A stretch of DNA of 64,000 nucleotides, taken from the NCBI RefSeq assembly GCF_044227025.1, contig NZ_JBGAFX010000006.1, forward strand, positions 319,026-383,025. The letters are read 5' to 3'. Below the pieces are notes generated by a model. It worked only from the letters and a program-made list of their open reading frames with translations. It had not been told where the DNA came from and searched no databases. Of the stretch, positions 22,201-31,000 are shown one piece after another. Made by a program: the position numbers and the translations under genes. Each line of letters starts with the position of its first letter. Position 1 is the stretch's first letter. This stretch comes from Dokdonella_A sp044227025. Its GTDB lineage: Bacteria; Pseudomonadota; Gammaproteobacteria; Xanthomonadales; Rhodanobacteraceae.

Positions 22201-25016
22201 CCGGACAGATCGCGGCGGGCGAGTCGACCGACACGTTCGACCTCGCCGCGGGCGCTACGCACGAGGCGGCGACAACGTTGACAGCGCCACCGCTCGCGTT
22301 GACCGCCCATGCCGCCATCCTCGAAGCGCACCTGCCCGCCGATACCCCTGGCCAGTGGCGCCTGCTCGCGCGGCAGGGCTTTGCGGTCGTCGACGGCTTG
22401 CCGCCGACGATCGACTTGCTGGCGCCGCGCTCCGATCGAATGCAACCGGCAGTAGTGCCGTTCAGCGCGCGCATCGTCGATCTGCATTCGGGCGTTGCCG
22501 CGGCCGAGATCAGCATCGACGCCGGCACCTGGCAGCCGCTCAGCGCAGGGGCCGACGGTTTGTACAGCCGTGGTCTTGGCGGCCTCATCGACGGCACGCA
22601 TACGCTCAGCGTGCGTGCGCGCGATGGCTGGGGCAACCAGACGCAGACCGCGCCGCTGCCGTTCAGTGTCGATGCGACGCCACCATTGATCGACATCGCC
22701 GGTGTGGCCGATGGCGACCTGCTCAATCACGCCGTCACGCCGCTGGTCACGATCAGCGATGCGCATCTGCAGGCGAGTGAAATTCGCCTCGACAACGCGG
22801 TGTTCGCATCGGGTTCCAGTGTCGACGGCGACGGCAGCCATGTGTTGATCGCCCGGGCGACCGACGACGCCGGCAACGCCAGCGTGCGCTCCGTGCGTTT
22901 CAGGATCGACCGCACGGCCCCGACCGTCACGATCGTCGCACCCGCGGATGGTGCGGTCGTCGCGCAAGCGTCGGTCGACGTCGATGTGCTGACCGAACCC
23001 GCCGCGTACGTGGCCCTGGTCACCGGCGTGTACCAGAGCAGTGCTGTCGCAGATGCGCAGGGACATGCGCTGTTCGGCGGCGTACCGCTGGTGAGCGGCT
23101 CGAATGCGATCGCCGCGATCGCGCAGGATGGCGTCGGCAACAGCAGTGCCCCGGTGACGATCCATGTCGCTTACGAGCCAGTGGTCATCGGCCCGTTGAC
23201 CGGCAGCCTGCAACCGCCGGGTGCGGAACTTGCCTGGGGTACGCCGCTCGGAGTGCACATCGACGTGCACAATCCGAATGCCGTCGCGCTTGACGCGCAG
23301 CATCTGCGCGTGCGCGTGCTCGATCCGCTGCTCGCGCCGCTCGCTGAGCAGACCCTGGAGCATGATTTCGCCGCGCAAGCGGACTACGCCGCCGATCTCG
23401 TGTTCACCAGCGACGGCTGGCCGCTCGGCAACCTGACCCTGGTGCTCGAATTGCAGCAAGCCAGCGGCTGGCTTGCGCTCGACACGCGCAGCATTGCCCT
23501 GGTCGATCGCACGCCGCCGCTGCTTGCGATCACCGCGCCACACGAAGGCGATGTGCTGCGTGCGCCGATCGTGCTGCACGCCACGGCGGACGATGTACTG
23601 AGCGGCATCGCCTCGGTCGAGGCGAGCATCGATGGCGACGACTGGAGTCTGCTCGTCCCCGCCGCGGGCGGTGGCTACGAATCGGCGCCGCTCGCGCTCG
23701 CCGACGGCGACCACCGGCTCGACCTGCGCGGCCACGACGGTGCCGGCAATCTCGGCGGCGCCGCGTCGGTGCATATCGCAATCGACACGGCGCCACCGCT
23801 GATCAACATCGCCGGCGTTGGTGACGGCGATTTGCTCGCGCATGCGGTCACACCGGCGATAAGCGTGTTCGATCCGCATCTGTTCAGCAGCGACGTGCGT
23901 CTGAATGGCCAGCCGTTCGTGTCAGGCACGGCCATCACGACAAGCGGTGAATACCGCATCGACGTGCAGGCGAGCGACAGCGCCGGCAACGAAGCATCGA
24001 CCCGTGTCCGGTTCACGCTCGATCTGGATGCGCCGACGTTGACCTTCACCGCGCCCGCGCCCGATACGGTGGTGACGACGCCGAGTGTTGACGTCAGCGG
24101 CCAGACCGAAGCGTTGGCGACGGTGCATCTGGTCGCTGCTGCATTCAGCGTCGATATCGCGGCCGATGCTGACGGGCGCTTCGAGCTGGCCGGTGTGCCG
24201 CTGCAGGAAGGCTCGAACACGCTGCTCGCACACGCGACCGATGCCGCCGGCAATGTCGGAACGCAGGCGCAGGTGAATGTCATCTACCAGCCGCCGCAGG
24301 TCGCGATCACCGGCCGGATCCTCGGGCTTTCCACATGGCCGCAGGGCTCGCCGGTGCCAGCGTCGTACTCGGTGCACAACACCGGCGCGGTTGCGCTACC
24401 CGCATTGCCGTTGCGCTTTGAATTGCGCGCGGCGACTGGTGGCGACGTGCTGCTCGAAGACGCGTTTGCCATCGACCTGCCGATCGGCGCCGAGGCCGAC
24501 GGCACTCGCGATCTCGCCGCCGCGTCGATGCCGGCCGGTGGCTACACCTTGACCTTGTCGGCGAATTTGCCGACAGCAGCCGGCTGGAGCGTTCTCGACA
24601 GCGTGCCATTGACGTTGCTGATGTCGCCGTGCCGGCACGCCGACTTGATCTTCGCCGATGGTTTCGACGGCATTGGTGTACTGCGCGACGATTCAATCTA
24701 CTGCGATGGCTTCGATCCGGCGACGCTCGCGCTTGCCCTCGCCCGCAGCGGACTCGAGCCGTGGATCGAAGCCACCGCCTGGTTGGCGGAGGCTTCGCCT
24801 GACGCGACCCGACAGGCGCGCGTCGCGGCGGCATCGCCGCAACCGAAGCCACGGATGCCGCAACCGCGCGCGGTGGTGGCGTCGGCCCGGTTTGCACCGT
24901 CGCCACACCATGCGCGCATGCCGCATGCGTTGCCGATTGCGAGGGAGGCGCGCGGACTGCTGTTCGCACGCGTTGATGCTGCTGCGCCCACAGGCGCGCA
25001 AGAGGAGATGCGCTGA
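7269..25016 (+). CDS. Giant exported multidomain protein (HExxH, toroid, CARDB, FlgD-like, FN3, beta-propellers)
   Basis: A 5915-residue exported protein starts at ATG 7269 behind 'AGGGAGG'. Visible parts in order: signal peptide (1-~28, ending 'HARA'); a peptidase-like domain with 'HELMHRWG' (H173, E174, H177) and a conserved 'SHWSYF' (H203) that could be the third ligand; an alpha/alpha-toroid like prenyltransferase/squalene-cyclase repeats (~378-630); five consecutive CARDB-type Ig domains (~635-1205), several closing on an 'EG..NN' motif; FlgD/gliding-type domains with 'SPNGDG' or 'SPNADG' near 1210, 1915 and 2840; a first beta-propeller-like stretch (~1330-1810); about six FN3 domains (~3230-4200); a TolB/WD-like propeller with 'WSPDG' repeats (~4260-4555); then more CARDB/Ig units. 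Near the end, 'IFADGFD' precedes a basic tail. Its stop overlaps the start of the giant Rhs gene (TGATG). Surface location is inferred; a structural or processing role for the Rhs partner is speculation. Confidence 0.85.
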   Translation: MRTYLSATLSRFIWAVCAGLALVHARADEAPRELQDCVQTVEPRSGKAAAGTPLIGAAEDIGNVSVMEVSGDYRKGFNEPRRQAATRFYQTHEDRYDFLVVFTTFEFDTGAALAFHNLVRNDTAGLGQPMLDLGADFGSPSRLQGYIDMAAMSRYSFNSIAPDYHKSVDTLAHELMHRWGVAVHFIDASGQDSADLIGQQASHWSYFVDTDASVMYGSDWQAQADGSFRSVDIRHRYSPLDLYLAGFASREEVPPFTLIRNANAGAATDLPELGASIHGVAETITIDQIIAASGARVPSAANAQRDFNAALILLKRPGENVATERLLQLERFRVRFQQQLTEMTDGRAAIHIYTQARGAAAAPPTILHGSGSTAAPGGVPAAIVWLESQQAADGHWQDRPATALRDTVAVVRALEELDPAYPGLALARAWLADHPVANIDQRSWRLIGAQGDSDATALAAAQDSHGGFALESGWNASSVDTALVAAALTDHGRDAPGLNAALQALGSQQNVDGSFGVAPGGRGHLLPTLRVASLLARQSDSDSTQRLAQVSGWMQTRQAADGGVGTPLQSALASTVDTYALFGRLTLASELTIGVRNFVRQQQQVSGDWGGSTYLTATAMLAYAHDQRPNLTLATAPTIAPVPLQDGERATLSAVVANSGNVPIAATALRWYDGDPDLGGVRIGGDVVVPDLAAGSSANVKQYWDTTGLAGTHELWLVLDAAGAVVEASEIDNRGQLSATVLPPSTQPDLALTAADFSLVPASVSTLPSAIHVTGTLRNIGAQGASGAVLRLYAQPDLSHALAEASVDVPARGSVPIELAFTATQAATLNLLVRADPDGAIAEGSEANNDAELTLRFGESLDLETTNADLALLTTPALVGRSLDFEGTVRNRGTVDSPPVTLHAEVVQDGVATPIFDGAIQVTAGQNSRRRFTWRPLQPGPVQLRVVLDPANQVAETDEGNNVGVLDFTVDAPTQADLTFISESLVFLPTPALEGQPFTATLGVRNLSSVATGAFRVALYAADPHTGAVAIGSSTVASLAGSSQTSVSISVPDMPLRGDQRLFAQIDADDQIAEGDEGNNTVVQPLRVLALPDLAISVADVVLSPPLPAPGQSVQARVTVRNLGGQDAQGVKVRLLEGDVASGVPAGADIDAGTLPAGASTTLVWNWTLGLNANSRSVSAIVDPEDIVREGSADNNVASLPYDVQDSDFFTSERYISPNGDGVQDAAAIVFRMQQADPVEVDVINGALYTVRHFSDIALNGDLRGQVLWDGRDDRGRIVPDGDYRIVAAGGDGHLSDVHVTVDNNHSSLLEAVGTPHGVYGELPTGLVDPRIPPASGALRDQIFGRWGLNGGPSGVYRTDTVYPRLIPLISIFWLDAYGTANNAGVLQAQAIAFSHDGSNLVAALRGTRGWEPGIWIAKTAVDQIDAPIILAEFDGVEDLPVLGFADATTVLAGPDRDGMLDAIDVTSHVVSPLRPLEQEFRSGGVNTIVPLGILHATSDSPVAFLPRDPAKPLIRLQPESVEAGEIYDAQVSPSGAAVAVYRRNSERETIELVDLARGTRSMLASLPSSIAHGELSGNVLSVGHLGMGWLSSRNQLLVMDAASQLLTIHSESGQRLSQRELPSMHRIGAYWLQDRQPPIPTDPASIFATTFAGLAGEPCTGPFGDAGVERRIFDPARNQLLLGLGEDVAHDVFNEGWNLVLDPGIRTYFSFDADDGGAEVIQQGTLLPLQSEADQMVYPLLEPCLGSPAASWPQLILRDGATIRTDGRIQSIDRGVLPESWPQQGAQIQQIWPDDARTLLSNGKMFTTLQNLHAVLHARTLGRGIELSGIAADRNFASYHIDWAPIENQGPSAWQALLPSTPDEVVMDEFMTWVPPQPGTFVIRLTVVDKAGNRTSVQATASSFDSSVIDNFSLAPRYFSPNGDGIKDVVVAKYRVRLPATLAIRITDASGAQVRSVDLTYGAADIGAQEFSWDGRNDNGQRVPDARYRLSIDGFAAWVTIDSVAPELGGDVPPAYVRQLPCDPNDHGDHCPPRVEVRPQVRFASRDPNVVHLSLQSSPIGSGDWSEAYSREDTSMGRSGDPADPRYWLQLPLPASSYATRQFRLVATDAAGNTRGLAIGNAEDVLALERVSEDRGPDSGADSRPSFPYQAPPFDGAPDTHDWQAIPVDRDADGDYLAAANVVTGLVRVAVEIADPQSPQQWTERAMHVLEDVPCAPLGPCLHRVPGDLRIPLDVHDLPAGGLALVRLRGEHSDGRRFYSNQGYLRIGGIDQPVCTSVDHGYASVNALEYLDGVAHATLHYMQDDGVHTVEADRFADDQMFFRAPWIGGQPNAWVTATDAAGRTYRSKDVAMSCPQPPTYPDFRYIGAYVAPVIRDQCDGQPTGRIALGFDIVVPGPAAPKYPVPRHYRLSYTDGISGSPVVLAEGDNPDEVSQRYEVSTEGWPEGQYAAALDVEYPDGRHQSFPAPLPVTRQAPTIAIELPRTGERVCALPTGDEQQFPASIDLHSATQASYRLGIGAGPAPTRFACELAVGERYTLPQVIPCPSYSEIAGFSLQGLDGLTSRLAGHFESLNGVATLQMKGLGWSGGTVCEQRTFVLDSLVELAERQPPRTVVPILRADAPIVGISTHGDSTHAQGLFFLRADEPVSVEATLHRAHIVGEDRELQLDSESLATLVPRNAASGDINIAWDGNLNSQSAADGLYGIAIDGGDDCTHTRRIVYGALVDSTPPVVQLTSPAAGSTVVTAAVPIAGSVQDNVILTGWQLDFATAASPDNWQNIATGTSPVPVPEVLRNWSRGSLSGAVDIRLTATDAMGNRSEAHLPLLLAEPSVLIGGADVQPMLFSPNADGVLDAARVQLNLLHGATVDLRVLDAGGGLLSTLYVGPQPAGAAGYAWNGAGSQGQIVSDGPYKVRIQAQDGTAPAETVDLGVIVDSTPPLAEVRRPAGAFASSTSSVELHFDDLHFAGYEARLTRVSDGVQIATQSGTQAGDVVLATLAGVAEGRYALHVEARDGAGNKTVRDSEFEIDATAPVVALETPADGALIASASATSVVGSVDDPHLATWTLAVASENEDIWTDLKAGSASMPSGELLAWTPNLPDGRYRLRLRATDQAGSATEVVHVIDIDGTVPTALISAPADGSYIRGASNVDGTATDAHFAGYRLSVIVAAQVGSGQWSDIYAGTEPVDAGRLAAINLGLTENDYLLRLTVTDRVGLSSSSQVRVRIDSQPPPAPIGLSGQVGNHRDALLDWSAVVAGDLAGYVVYRGDERITPTAVATTHYVDQDAPEGNWPYRVRAVDQAGNESAPSNTVTLLIDHTPPTVQILRPRAGERVHGTYDIVGTAYSSDDFKRYTLAAQAIVPPHDAQVLANGTLALQGHTLAAWDTSTLEQDASVRLHLEAEDTHGNVAQTDVDVVIDNAPPAKPEGLVAILVGADAQVHWNANSEADLLGYLLYRDNGLVNATGPNLPADLRPFALTDVQYLDAHVPDGQHTYVVYAIDQAGNVSLASDPASLDPLDNTPPSMTIESPAEDARFESSITVLATSRDSDIAQVQFAYRAQGVSSWTDFGPALTSAPYRVTWTPASDIAYGTYEIRALARDAGGRYDPAPPSVRVVRVDLTAPDAPTNLHAHADGDTVHLTWNASSAVDVTGYLLARNGSSLATLPATAVTSDDVPAGDGHYTYTVSAIDGAGHASPSNVADATVFSVSMQQPFTPSAQASVDLFGHSARAGSIALHVETESGAADASAGTTSADGAIALSAQALAMRSNHFTLRVTDAAGDISRPAEWWVDRGALPATPTGLAASIDDHLVTLGWDPNSEPDLLGYRVFRNGQPLSADHLLGELTVASSASGSNAAAAVDADPQSYWEAGVYDRSADSDTDPALELAWVEPRIVVGANLAWSSLGLADGRFDIEAWSGHAWVRVAQVRGTAQLTSTITFSQAYRTTRVRLILRSEGTDTGSYRTYQLTDVRLNERPLQSATSLAETVLDGSWHYQVTAVNAYAFESAPSDPVNAGIGDTQGPDAVVLSGELIGNSATLSWSASAASDVARYELQRDGQPTATIAAGAPLNYVDAGLMLGTYAYVVRAYDAFDNEGPPSNTVTLTVTGDGPGVPVGLVVTAPAQGAELDISWQPGSGAASVRYALRRATSAIGPFAVVADDLLVTTYRDLPLANGNTYFYTVEAFDAAGDASGQSAPASGTPRDHVAPGQPVLTYPTVAGEPIAMSSAATDVCGLAEAGTIVDLDRSGTAVGTFPARTGYEARTAQITNYGTPPLVAPSGTRIATVNYDGVIVVTDIDDAVAAFVSPPATRLATWAAHGEVLYYSLEGSDTLYRWELGRAPEPFIPPIAAITAFAPNTRGSAYAAAGTVVVGSTPTDGVWLFDAVGGAPRRIGDIASVTLSQQQPLRWSPDGTHLLVIESAAIHLVDTLTAQVQAVLPVTPAAAATWSPDGQRVAHALASGTGSDELRVFDIAGSTDTTLQDGRDSVFALAWSPAGEGIAVLDAHGLDVVDPASAASLPLRVGYMGWTTLSWSASGRIAAGSSYELYLAYLPGWFCASQVPLSGGTNLFSARASDAAGNHGFGSAPIEVDVPTGELPDLAVTAADLFVVPPSGATVDDFALLVTLHNNGPAAVEQPELVATLVAPDGARMALDVPVLASLPGHSAVSVTVPIGALAAAGTYRIDVAADPAQRVREGREDNNAASTTLAVSADGAPLLDLNLASTVFAPGRSVTGEFAVSNTGSPFAGHVKLDVQDAAGAPVADLGDVALPTLGFGQHWSAPVSWATNGVFAGDYRLRARLYAAAGGAPISERVVAFTLQAVRHIQLNLGPDSPTQVVGNDVVAHSSLVFSDGNALLEGAVLRLGVFDAAGSEVWYSEQALGTLLPGYEIARDDRWPTAARAEGVYTLRLTLLSAAYTAMAEATVSLTAATPTATLSGSLAFDPGTTLVAGQGVQLRARIVNPGSAAIAGVQARVRIVAEPGQIAAGESTDTFDLAAGATHEAATTLTAPPLALTAHAAILEAHLPADTPGQWRLLARQGFAVVDGLPPTIDLLAPRSDRMQPAVVPFSARIVDLHSGVAAAEISIDAGTWQPLSAGADGLYSRGLGGLIDGTHTLSVRARDGWGNQTQTAPLPFSVDATPPLIDIAGVADGDLLNHAVTPLVTISDAHLQASEIRLDNAVFASGSSVDGDGSHVLIARATDDAGNASVRSVRFRIDRTAPTVTIVAPADGAVVAQASVDVDVLTEPAAYVALVTGVYQSSAVADAQGHALFGGVPLVSGSNAIAAIAQDGVGNSSAPVTIHVAYEPVVIGPLTGSLQPPGAELAWGTPLGVHIDVHNPNAVALDAQHLRVRVLDPLLAPLAEQTLEHDFAAQADYAADLVFTSDGWPLGNLTLVLELQQASGWLALDTRSIALVDRTPPLLAITAPHEGDVLRAPIVLHATADDVLSGIASVEASIDGDDWSLLVPAAGGGYESAPLALADGDHRLDLRGHDGAGNLGGAASVHIAIDTAPPLINIAGVGDGDLLAHAVTPAISVFDPHLFSSDVRLNGQPFVSGTAITTSGEYRIDVQASDSAGNEASTRVRFTLDLDAPTLTFTAPAPDTVVTTPSVDVSGQTEALATVHLVAAAFSVDIAADADGRFELAGVPLQEGSNTLLAHATDAAGNVGTQAQVNVIYQPPQVAITGRILGLSTWPQGSPVPASYSVHNTGAVALPALPLRFELRAATGGDVLLEDAFAIDLPIGAEADGTRDLAAASMPAGGYTLTLSANLPTAAGWSVLDSVPLTLLMSPCRHADLIFADGFDGIGVLRDDSIYCDGFDPATLALALARSGLEPWIEATAWLAEASPDATRQARVAAASPQPKPRMPQPRAVVASARFAPSPHHARMPHALPIAREARGLLFARVDAAAPTGAQEEMR

Positions 25017-28000
25017 TGTGTATCGCAGGGATGGCGAAATATGCGCGAGCGCTGATGCACGCGCATGCGTTCATGGCGGCAATGGCTGTGGTGCTGGCAG
25101 TGGCGGGCGCGTCGTCAGCCGATGCTGCGGCAGCGCGGTCTGGCACGCACGTCAAGGGCGGCGTGGAGCCTGCGCGCACAGCCGCGCCGCCGTCGCTGGC
25201 CGGCGACGATCCGCTCACGCGCGCCTGGCTGGCCGGAACCGATGCACGTGCCGCCGTCGCGGCGGCACTCGCAGAGCGCCCGACGCAGGCCTCGGCGAAA
25301 GGCGTGCCGTCGCAGCATTCAGCGTTCGGTGGCTATGTGGCGAGCCTTCGCCGTGTCGCGCAGGCTGCCGTGCAGGTCGAACGCGCGTGGTCGAGCAAAA
25401 CGACGCATGTTGCCAGCGAGTCACTTGGCGCTGCGTTGAACGACCTTGAGGCGCAGCGTTTGCTGGTCGATGCGCGTATTGCACAGATCGATCGTTTGGT
25501 GAAAACGTTGCCTGCCCTCGCAGGCCAGCGCTGGCAAGCGCATCGCGCCGGCCTTCTCGCCGCGTTGTCGCGCATCGATGCACTGGCGCAGCCCGACGCC
25601 GCCGCGTCGCGCACCAGCGAACTGCGCGCCGCGATCGATGACGAGCTGCGCGATGCCGCACCGGCGTACGGTGCGGCCAGCCTGCCCGTATTCCGGCCGC
25701 GCGTCGCGGCGCGCGATCCGCAGATCACGCCAGCGGTGACGCCGAGCTATGCCGATGCGACCCGTGACGTCGAGCCGATCGCCGCAGACTACGGCGCAAG
25801 CGAGGACGCGCCACTGTCCGCGCCGATCCTTGCACAGGCCGAGGCACTCGGCCACGACTACACGCGCATCTTCGATTTCGTGCGCAGCCAGGTGCGCACG
25901 CAGTGGTATGCCGGCGCGCAGAAGGGCGCCGAGGCGACGCTGCGCGCGCACGCCGGCAACGACGCCGACCAGGCCAGCCTCCTGATTGCCCTGCTGCGCG
26001 CGAGCGGCGCGCCGGCGCGCTATGTGCGCGGCGTGTTCGATGTGCCGGTCACCGACCTTGCGGCGATGCTCGGCGTGCGCGGCGACGACGTGGGCCGCGC
26101 ATTGACCGCCGCGGGCGTGCCGAATCGGCCGTTGGTCAGCGGCGGTCATATCCGCGCGTTCGCGATCGAGCAGGTGTACGTGTCGGCGTGGCTACCGTAT
26201 GCGAACTACCGCGGCACGGCAGCCGACCTCGACGGGCGTGCATGGATTCCGCTGGCGCCGGCGATCAAGCCGCACCGGTTTGTGCCCGCCGCGGGAGCGC
26301 TCGCGCGCGCCGGCATCGTGCCCGGAACCTTTGTCGAGCAGTATCTCGCCTCGTCGCAGACGCTGGCGCCGCTCGACCTGCTGCGCCAGCAGGTGAGCGA
26401 TGCGTTGTCGCAACTGACGCCGGCACTTGCCTACGCCGCTCAGCTCTCACATCGGGAGGTGGACGCGGCGCCGCTCGAACTGTTGCCGGCGAGCCTGCCC
26501 GTGCCGGTCGAGGCAGTCACCGGCGAGTTCGCGCAGCTGCCCGAGACCTTGCGCCAGCACGCACACGTCGTCGTGCGCGCAGGCAGCAGCGAGAGCGATG
26601 CGGTGGTGTTCGACCACACGTTTCCACTCGCGCAATTGTTGGATCGGCGCGTCACCTTGTCCTATCAGCCGGCCTCGATCGACGACGGCCGCATCGCGGA
26701 CGCGCACGGCGGGGTAGGTTCGACGCCGCCCTATCTAATTCACTTGCGCGTGGTGCTCAACGTCGCAGGTCAGCCGGCGGCGAGCGGCGGCGGCGAGCTA
26801 GAGGGTGGCGCCGCCCATCGCGTGGAGATCACGCTGGACGGGCCGGCCGGGAGCGTCTCGGCGGCGCAGCAGGTCACCGCTGGCGGCCTTGCCGCGCTGG
26901 TGTTCGACGCGCAAGACAACGAACCGGCCGAACAGGCCGACAACGAGGTGCTCGTCGGCGAAAGCGAAACCAGGGCAGCGCGCGTGCTGGCGAACTTCGG
27001 CGCACGTTACCTCGCCAACTGGGATCGTGCCGAGGGCGAACTCGCAAATCTTCTTGGCGTCAGCGTGGTGCAGCCGTTTCCGTCGGTTGCCCTGGTCATC
27101 AACCAGTACGACGTCGAGCGCATCAATGGCGTCGCCGATGCGCTCGACTGGCGCGGTGTCGCGATCGACGCGGCATTGCGTCCGCGCGAACCGATCGCGC
27201 AGAGCGCCAATGCAACCGCCGCCATGGACTGGATGGCGCTGGCCGCACTGCAGGGTTCGGTGCTGGAGCACCTGCTGTTCGAGCAGCAGTGGGCGGTGGA
27301 CAGCCTTTCCGCCGACAAGGGCCTCGCGCTCGCGCGCGAGCAGGGTATTCCTGTGCTCAACCTGACCCAGGCCAGTGGCCTCTCCGGCCTCAACCAGCCG
27401 CAAGCGGTGCAGGAGACGATTGCGCAATGGCTCGCGCGCGGCTACGTGGTCGATGTGCCGCGCGATCCGATCACGTACGAGGACTGGAGCGGAGCGGTGT
27501 GGCGGGTTCGCTCGCTGCCTACCGGTGAAGCGGGCTACTTCATCGCGGGCGCACTCGCGGGGGGCTCCACCGCGATGCCGCCCGAACTCTGGTATTTCCG
27601 CGATCTGGTGGAATGGCTCTCCAATCCCTACGGAGCAGAGGCCTCGGAAGACCCGCGCAGTGCCGTCGCGATCTCGCTCGATGCATCGGCACAGTTTCAG
27701 GACGGCGTGGTCGATACCGAAGTGGCGAAGCCGCTGCTCGCCTTCCTGCAGGACGCGCAAGGGCGCCCGGTCAAGGGGGCGATCGTGCACTTCACGCGCA
27801 CGCTCGGCTCCGGCCATCTGATCGATGCCAACGGTCAGCCGGTGGATGCGCTGACGACGACAACCGACCAACGGGGCGTCGCGCACGCGCGCTACCGGTT
27901 TGGCCAGCGCCAGCAAGGGGTTGGAAACTATCGGGTAGTTCCCGACCAGCCGCATCCGCAATGGGTCGAAGCGCAGACCGTCGAGGTGTTCGCCGAATCC

Positions 28001-31000
28001 GATCTCGGCAACCTGCAACCGGGTCAGCCGTACTGGTTGTACGCCTGGCCTGACTTGCCGACGACGCTGGTATTGCAGGGGCCCGATGCCGGCAGCCTCA
28101 CGCCGGGCCTGAGTTATGAACAGATCGAGATGCAGGTGACCGATCGTTTCGACAACGGCGTCGCCAACGTCGCGGTGAATCTGACGGCGGCGACGCAGTA
28201 CACGCCTGTCGCCCTGTGCTGGGGGACGGCCTCCATCACACCCACCGATGCCGCCTTGTTTGAAGGCGACCAATGTCCGCGCGATCAATTGCAACTGACC
28301 GGCAATGCCTGCGCCACGCCGGCGCTGTCGCTGCGGTCGCAATCTCGGCCGAGCACTGTTTTTGTGGTGCCGCCGGCGACCGCGCAGGCAACGGTAACGG
28401 TGGCAGGCGTCGCAGCAGGCGACGATGCGAGCCTGCACTTGTCCACCGGAAACCGCTTCGATGCGTGCTCCGATCCGCACGACGTCGTCGTCGCGTGGAG
28501 CTACGTGCCGGGTAGCGGCCTCATGCCGCAACATGGCTCCAGGCATTTCAAACCGCTGGATGCTGCGGCGCCCGGCGATGTGGTGCCGTTGCGTTCGGAC
28601 TTCTGGGGCGCAACGTTGGTCGCCAACGCCAGCTACGTGCGCGTCGACTGGCAGCCGATCCACAATGCCTATTGGGCGGGTTTCCTCGCCAATGGCAGTC
28701 TCGTCGGCTATCACGAAGTGGCTGATGCGCAGGGTCAACCGAGCGGCAGCTACGTGCTCGACGTACGCGCCGGACCGGAAGCAGGTCCGATCCACGGGCG
28801 CATCTTTGCCAAACGGAGCGGCCCGCCGGTGGATGACCCCAATGGTGGGGATACGACCCATGCCTGGTCGCTGGACCTGCGCGCTCCGACGGTCGCGCCC
28901 GCCTCGGTCCCGCTGACACCGTTCGGCGTCACCGATGCGCCGATGCTTTTCAAGGCGAGTGGCACGCCGGAGGACTACCTCGCTTCGCCGGCCGCGCTCG
29001 AGTTCCTGCAAGACGACGAGGTGTTGTTCAGCTGTGCCGGGGTAATGCAACAGATCGCCACGCTCGCCTGCAACGTGCCGCGCGGCGTGCCGATCGACGC
29101 CAGCAAACACTACAGCGTGCGAACCGTGCTCAACGACGGCACCCCGTTCCGCTTCCAATCGCCGCGCACCCCGGTGTTGTTCGGCAGCGGCATCGTCGCC
29201 GGCTACGGCGTGCTGCCGCATCCGCTCGATGGAGGGTCGCAGCCACCGGGCGGCGAGATCGGTGACGAGTTGGCGCTGGTGCAAGGCCGCTATCCGACCG
29301 CGCTCGCGATCGAGGACAGCGTCGATATCCCGAGCGGCTATTCGTGCGCGTCGAGCGCGCGCTTCGGCTACGTGCTGGCGCAGGATGCGACCGTTTCCCT
29401 CGCCTTCTATCGGCTCGACGTCGGCGGCAACCCGGCCAGCGTCGCGACGTGGACGGCGCTCGACAACGTTTCAGTGACGCACGGTCTCAACGACGTGCCG
29501 ATCACCTCGGATCATCTGCCGACCGGCGCCTACAAGTACGAGTTCAAGGCGGTCTCCGGCGACGGCACCATCGAATCGTATGCCGGTCGTGCCGATCATG
29601 GCAGTGAGCGGCACGATGCGCTGCCGCTGGCGCATTCGTTCGTGAAGGGCGTGGATGTCCATTCCGGCGGCGCCGTCTTGTCGGAAGAGGACATCGCAGT
29701 CGGCGGTCGCGGTCCGGGCATGAAGCTCACCCGCACGTATGCAAGCCACCAGGGCAACGAGCGGACGTTCTTCGGCCGCGGCTGGTCATCCGAGCTGGAT
29801 GCGCAGGTGCTGATCGACGACTGCGGGTCGCGCATCGTGACAGGTTCGGCGGGGCAGGGGCAGCGTTTCGTGCGCGATCCCGACGACCACGACGCCAGCG
29901 ACGGCTACCGCTATCTCGCGACCAGCGGCTATCACGGCACGCTGGTCGAGATGGCCGGCAACTACGACTTCTACGCGAAGGATGGAACGCGCCATCATTT
30001 CGCCGAGGCCGACACGCGCGGTCCGCGCCTGAGCTACATCGAGGACACCAACCGCAATCGCGTCGGCTACGCGTATGAATCGAATCAGGGCGCGAAGCGT
30101 GTCAAGCGCGTCGAGGACTCGGCCGGCCGTGCAATCGATCTCACCTACGTCATCAAGCACGTCGAGCGCCAATCGGGCGGATACACCCTCAAGGAATCCT
30201 TCACGGTCGTCAGCGACGCGCGCGGCCCGGGCGGCTTGCTGGTGCACTACGACTACGACGATCTCGGCAACCTGAGCAAGACGACACGCAGCGATGCCAG
30301 CCATCTCGGCGACCGCACGCACGCTTATGCGTATATCGATCTCGGCGACATCTGCACTGGCGATCCGGATGACGGCGGGGTCATCTGCCACCGCCTCGGC
30401 TATCGCCTGAAGACGACCACCAATGTGCCGGACGCAGCGGTGCGAACCTACGACTACGCGCTCGGCTGGTCGGGCATCAACACCGACCACGGGGTGGTCT
30501 ACATCCCCGAGCAGCGTGTCCACACGGTCACCGAGCCCGATGCGGGGGTCACCACGTTCGACTATGTGGGTATTCGCGGTCTCGGCCCGGTCACGACCGA
30601 CATCACGGATGCGCGAACCAAGCCGAGCCACTACGCGCTGAACCGCTACGGCGCTGCCGAGGGCGTGACCGATCCGGCAGGAACGACGACAACCGAATGG
30701 GACCTCCAGCACCTCGAACCGCATGTGGTCACGGATGCGCTCGGTACCACGACGACGTACACCTATGACGATGCAGGCAATCGCGTTTCCGAAGCGATCG
30801 TCCATCCGACGGCTGGCACGATCACGCGCAGCTGGACCTACAAGCCGCGGGGCGAATTCGATCCGCCGTACGTCCGCAATCGCGTCGATGTCGCCACCGA
30901 TGGCCGCGGCCACCCGACCCGCTACGACTACGATGTTCACGGAAACCTCACCGGCACGACGCGAGGCGGGATCACTGAACACGATGGCTACGGTCCGAAC

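Noticed and set aside
15906..23879. Several long minus-strand frames (757, 763 and 955 residues) opposite the 5915-residue gene
   Set aside because: Low-complexity Arg/Gln/His-rich shadows caused by high GC; the plus strand shows continuous domain structure.
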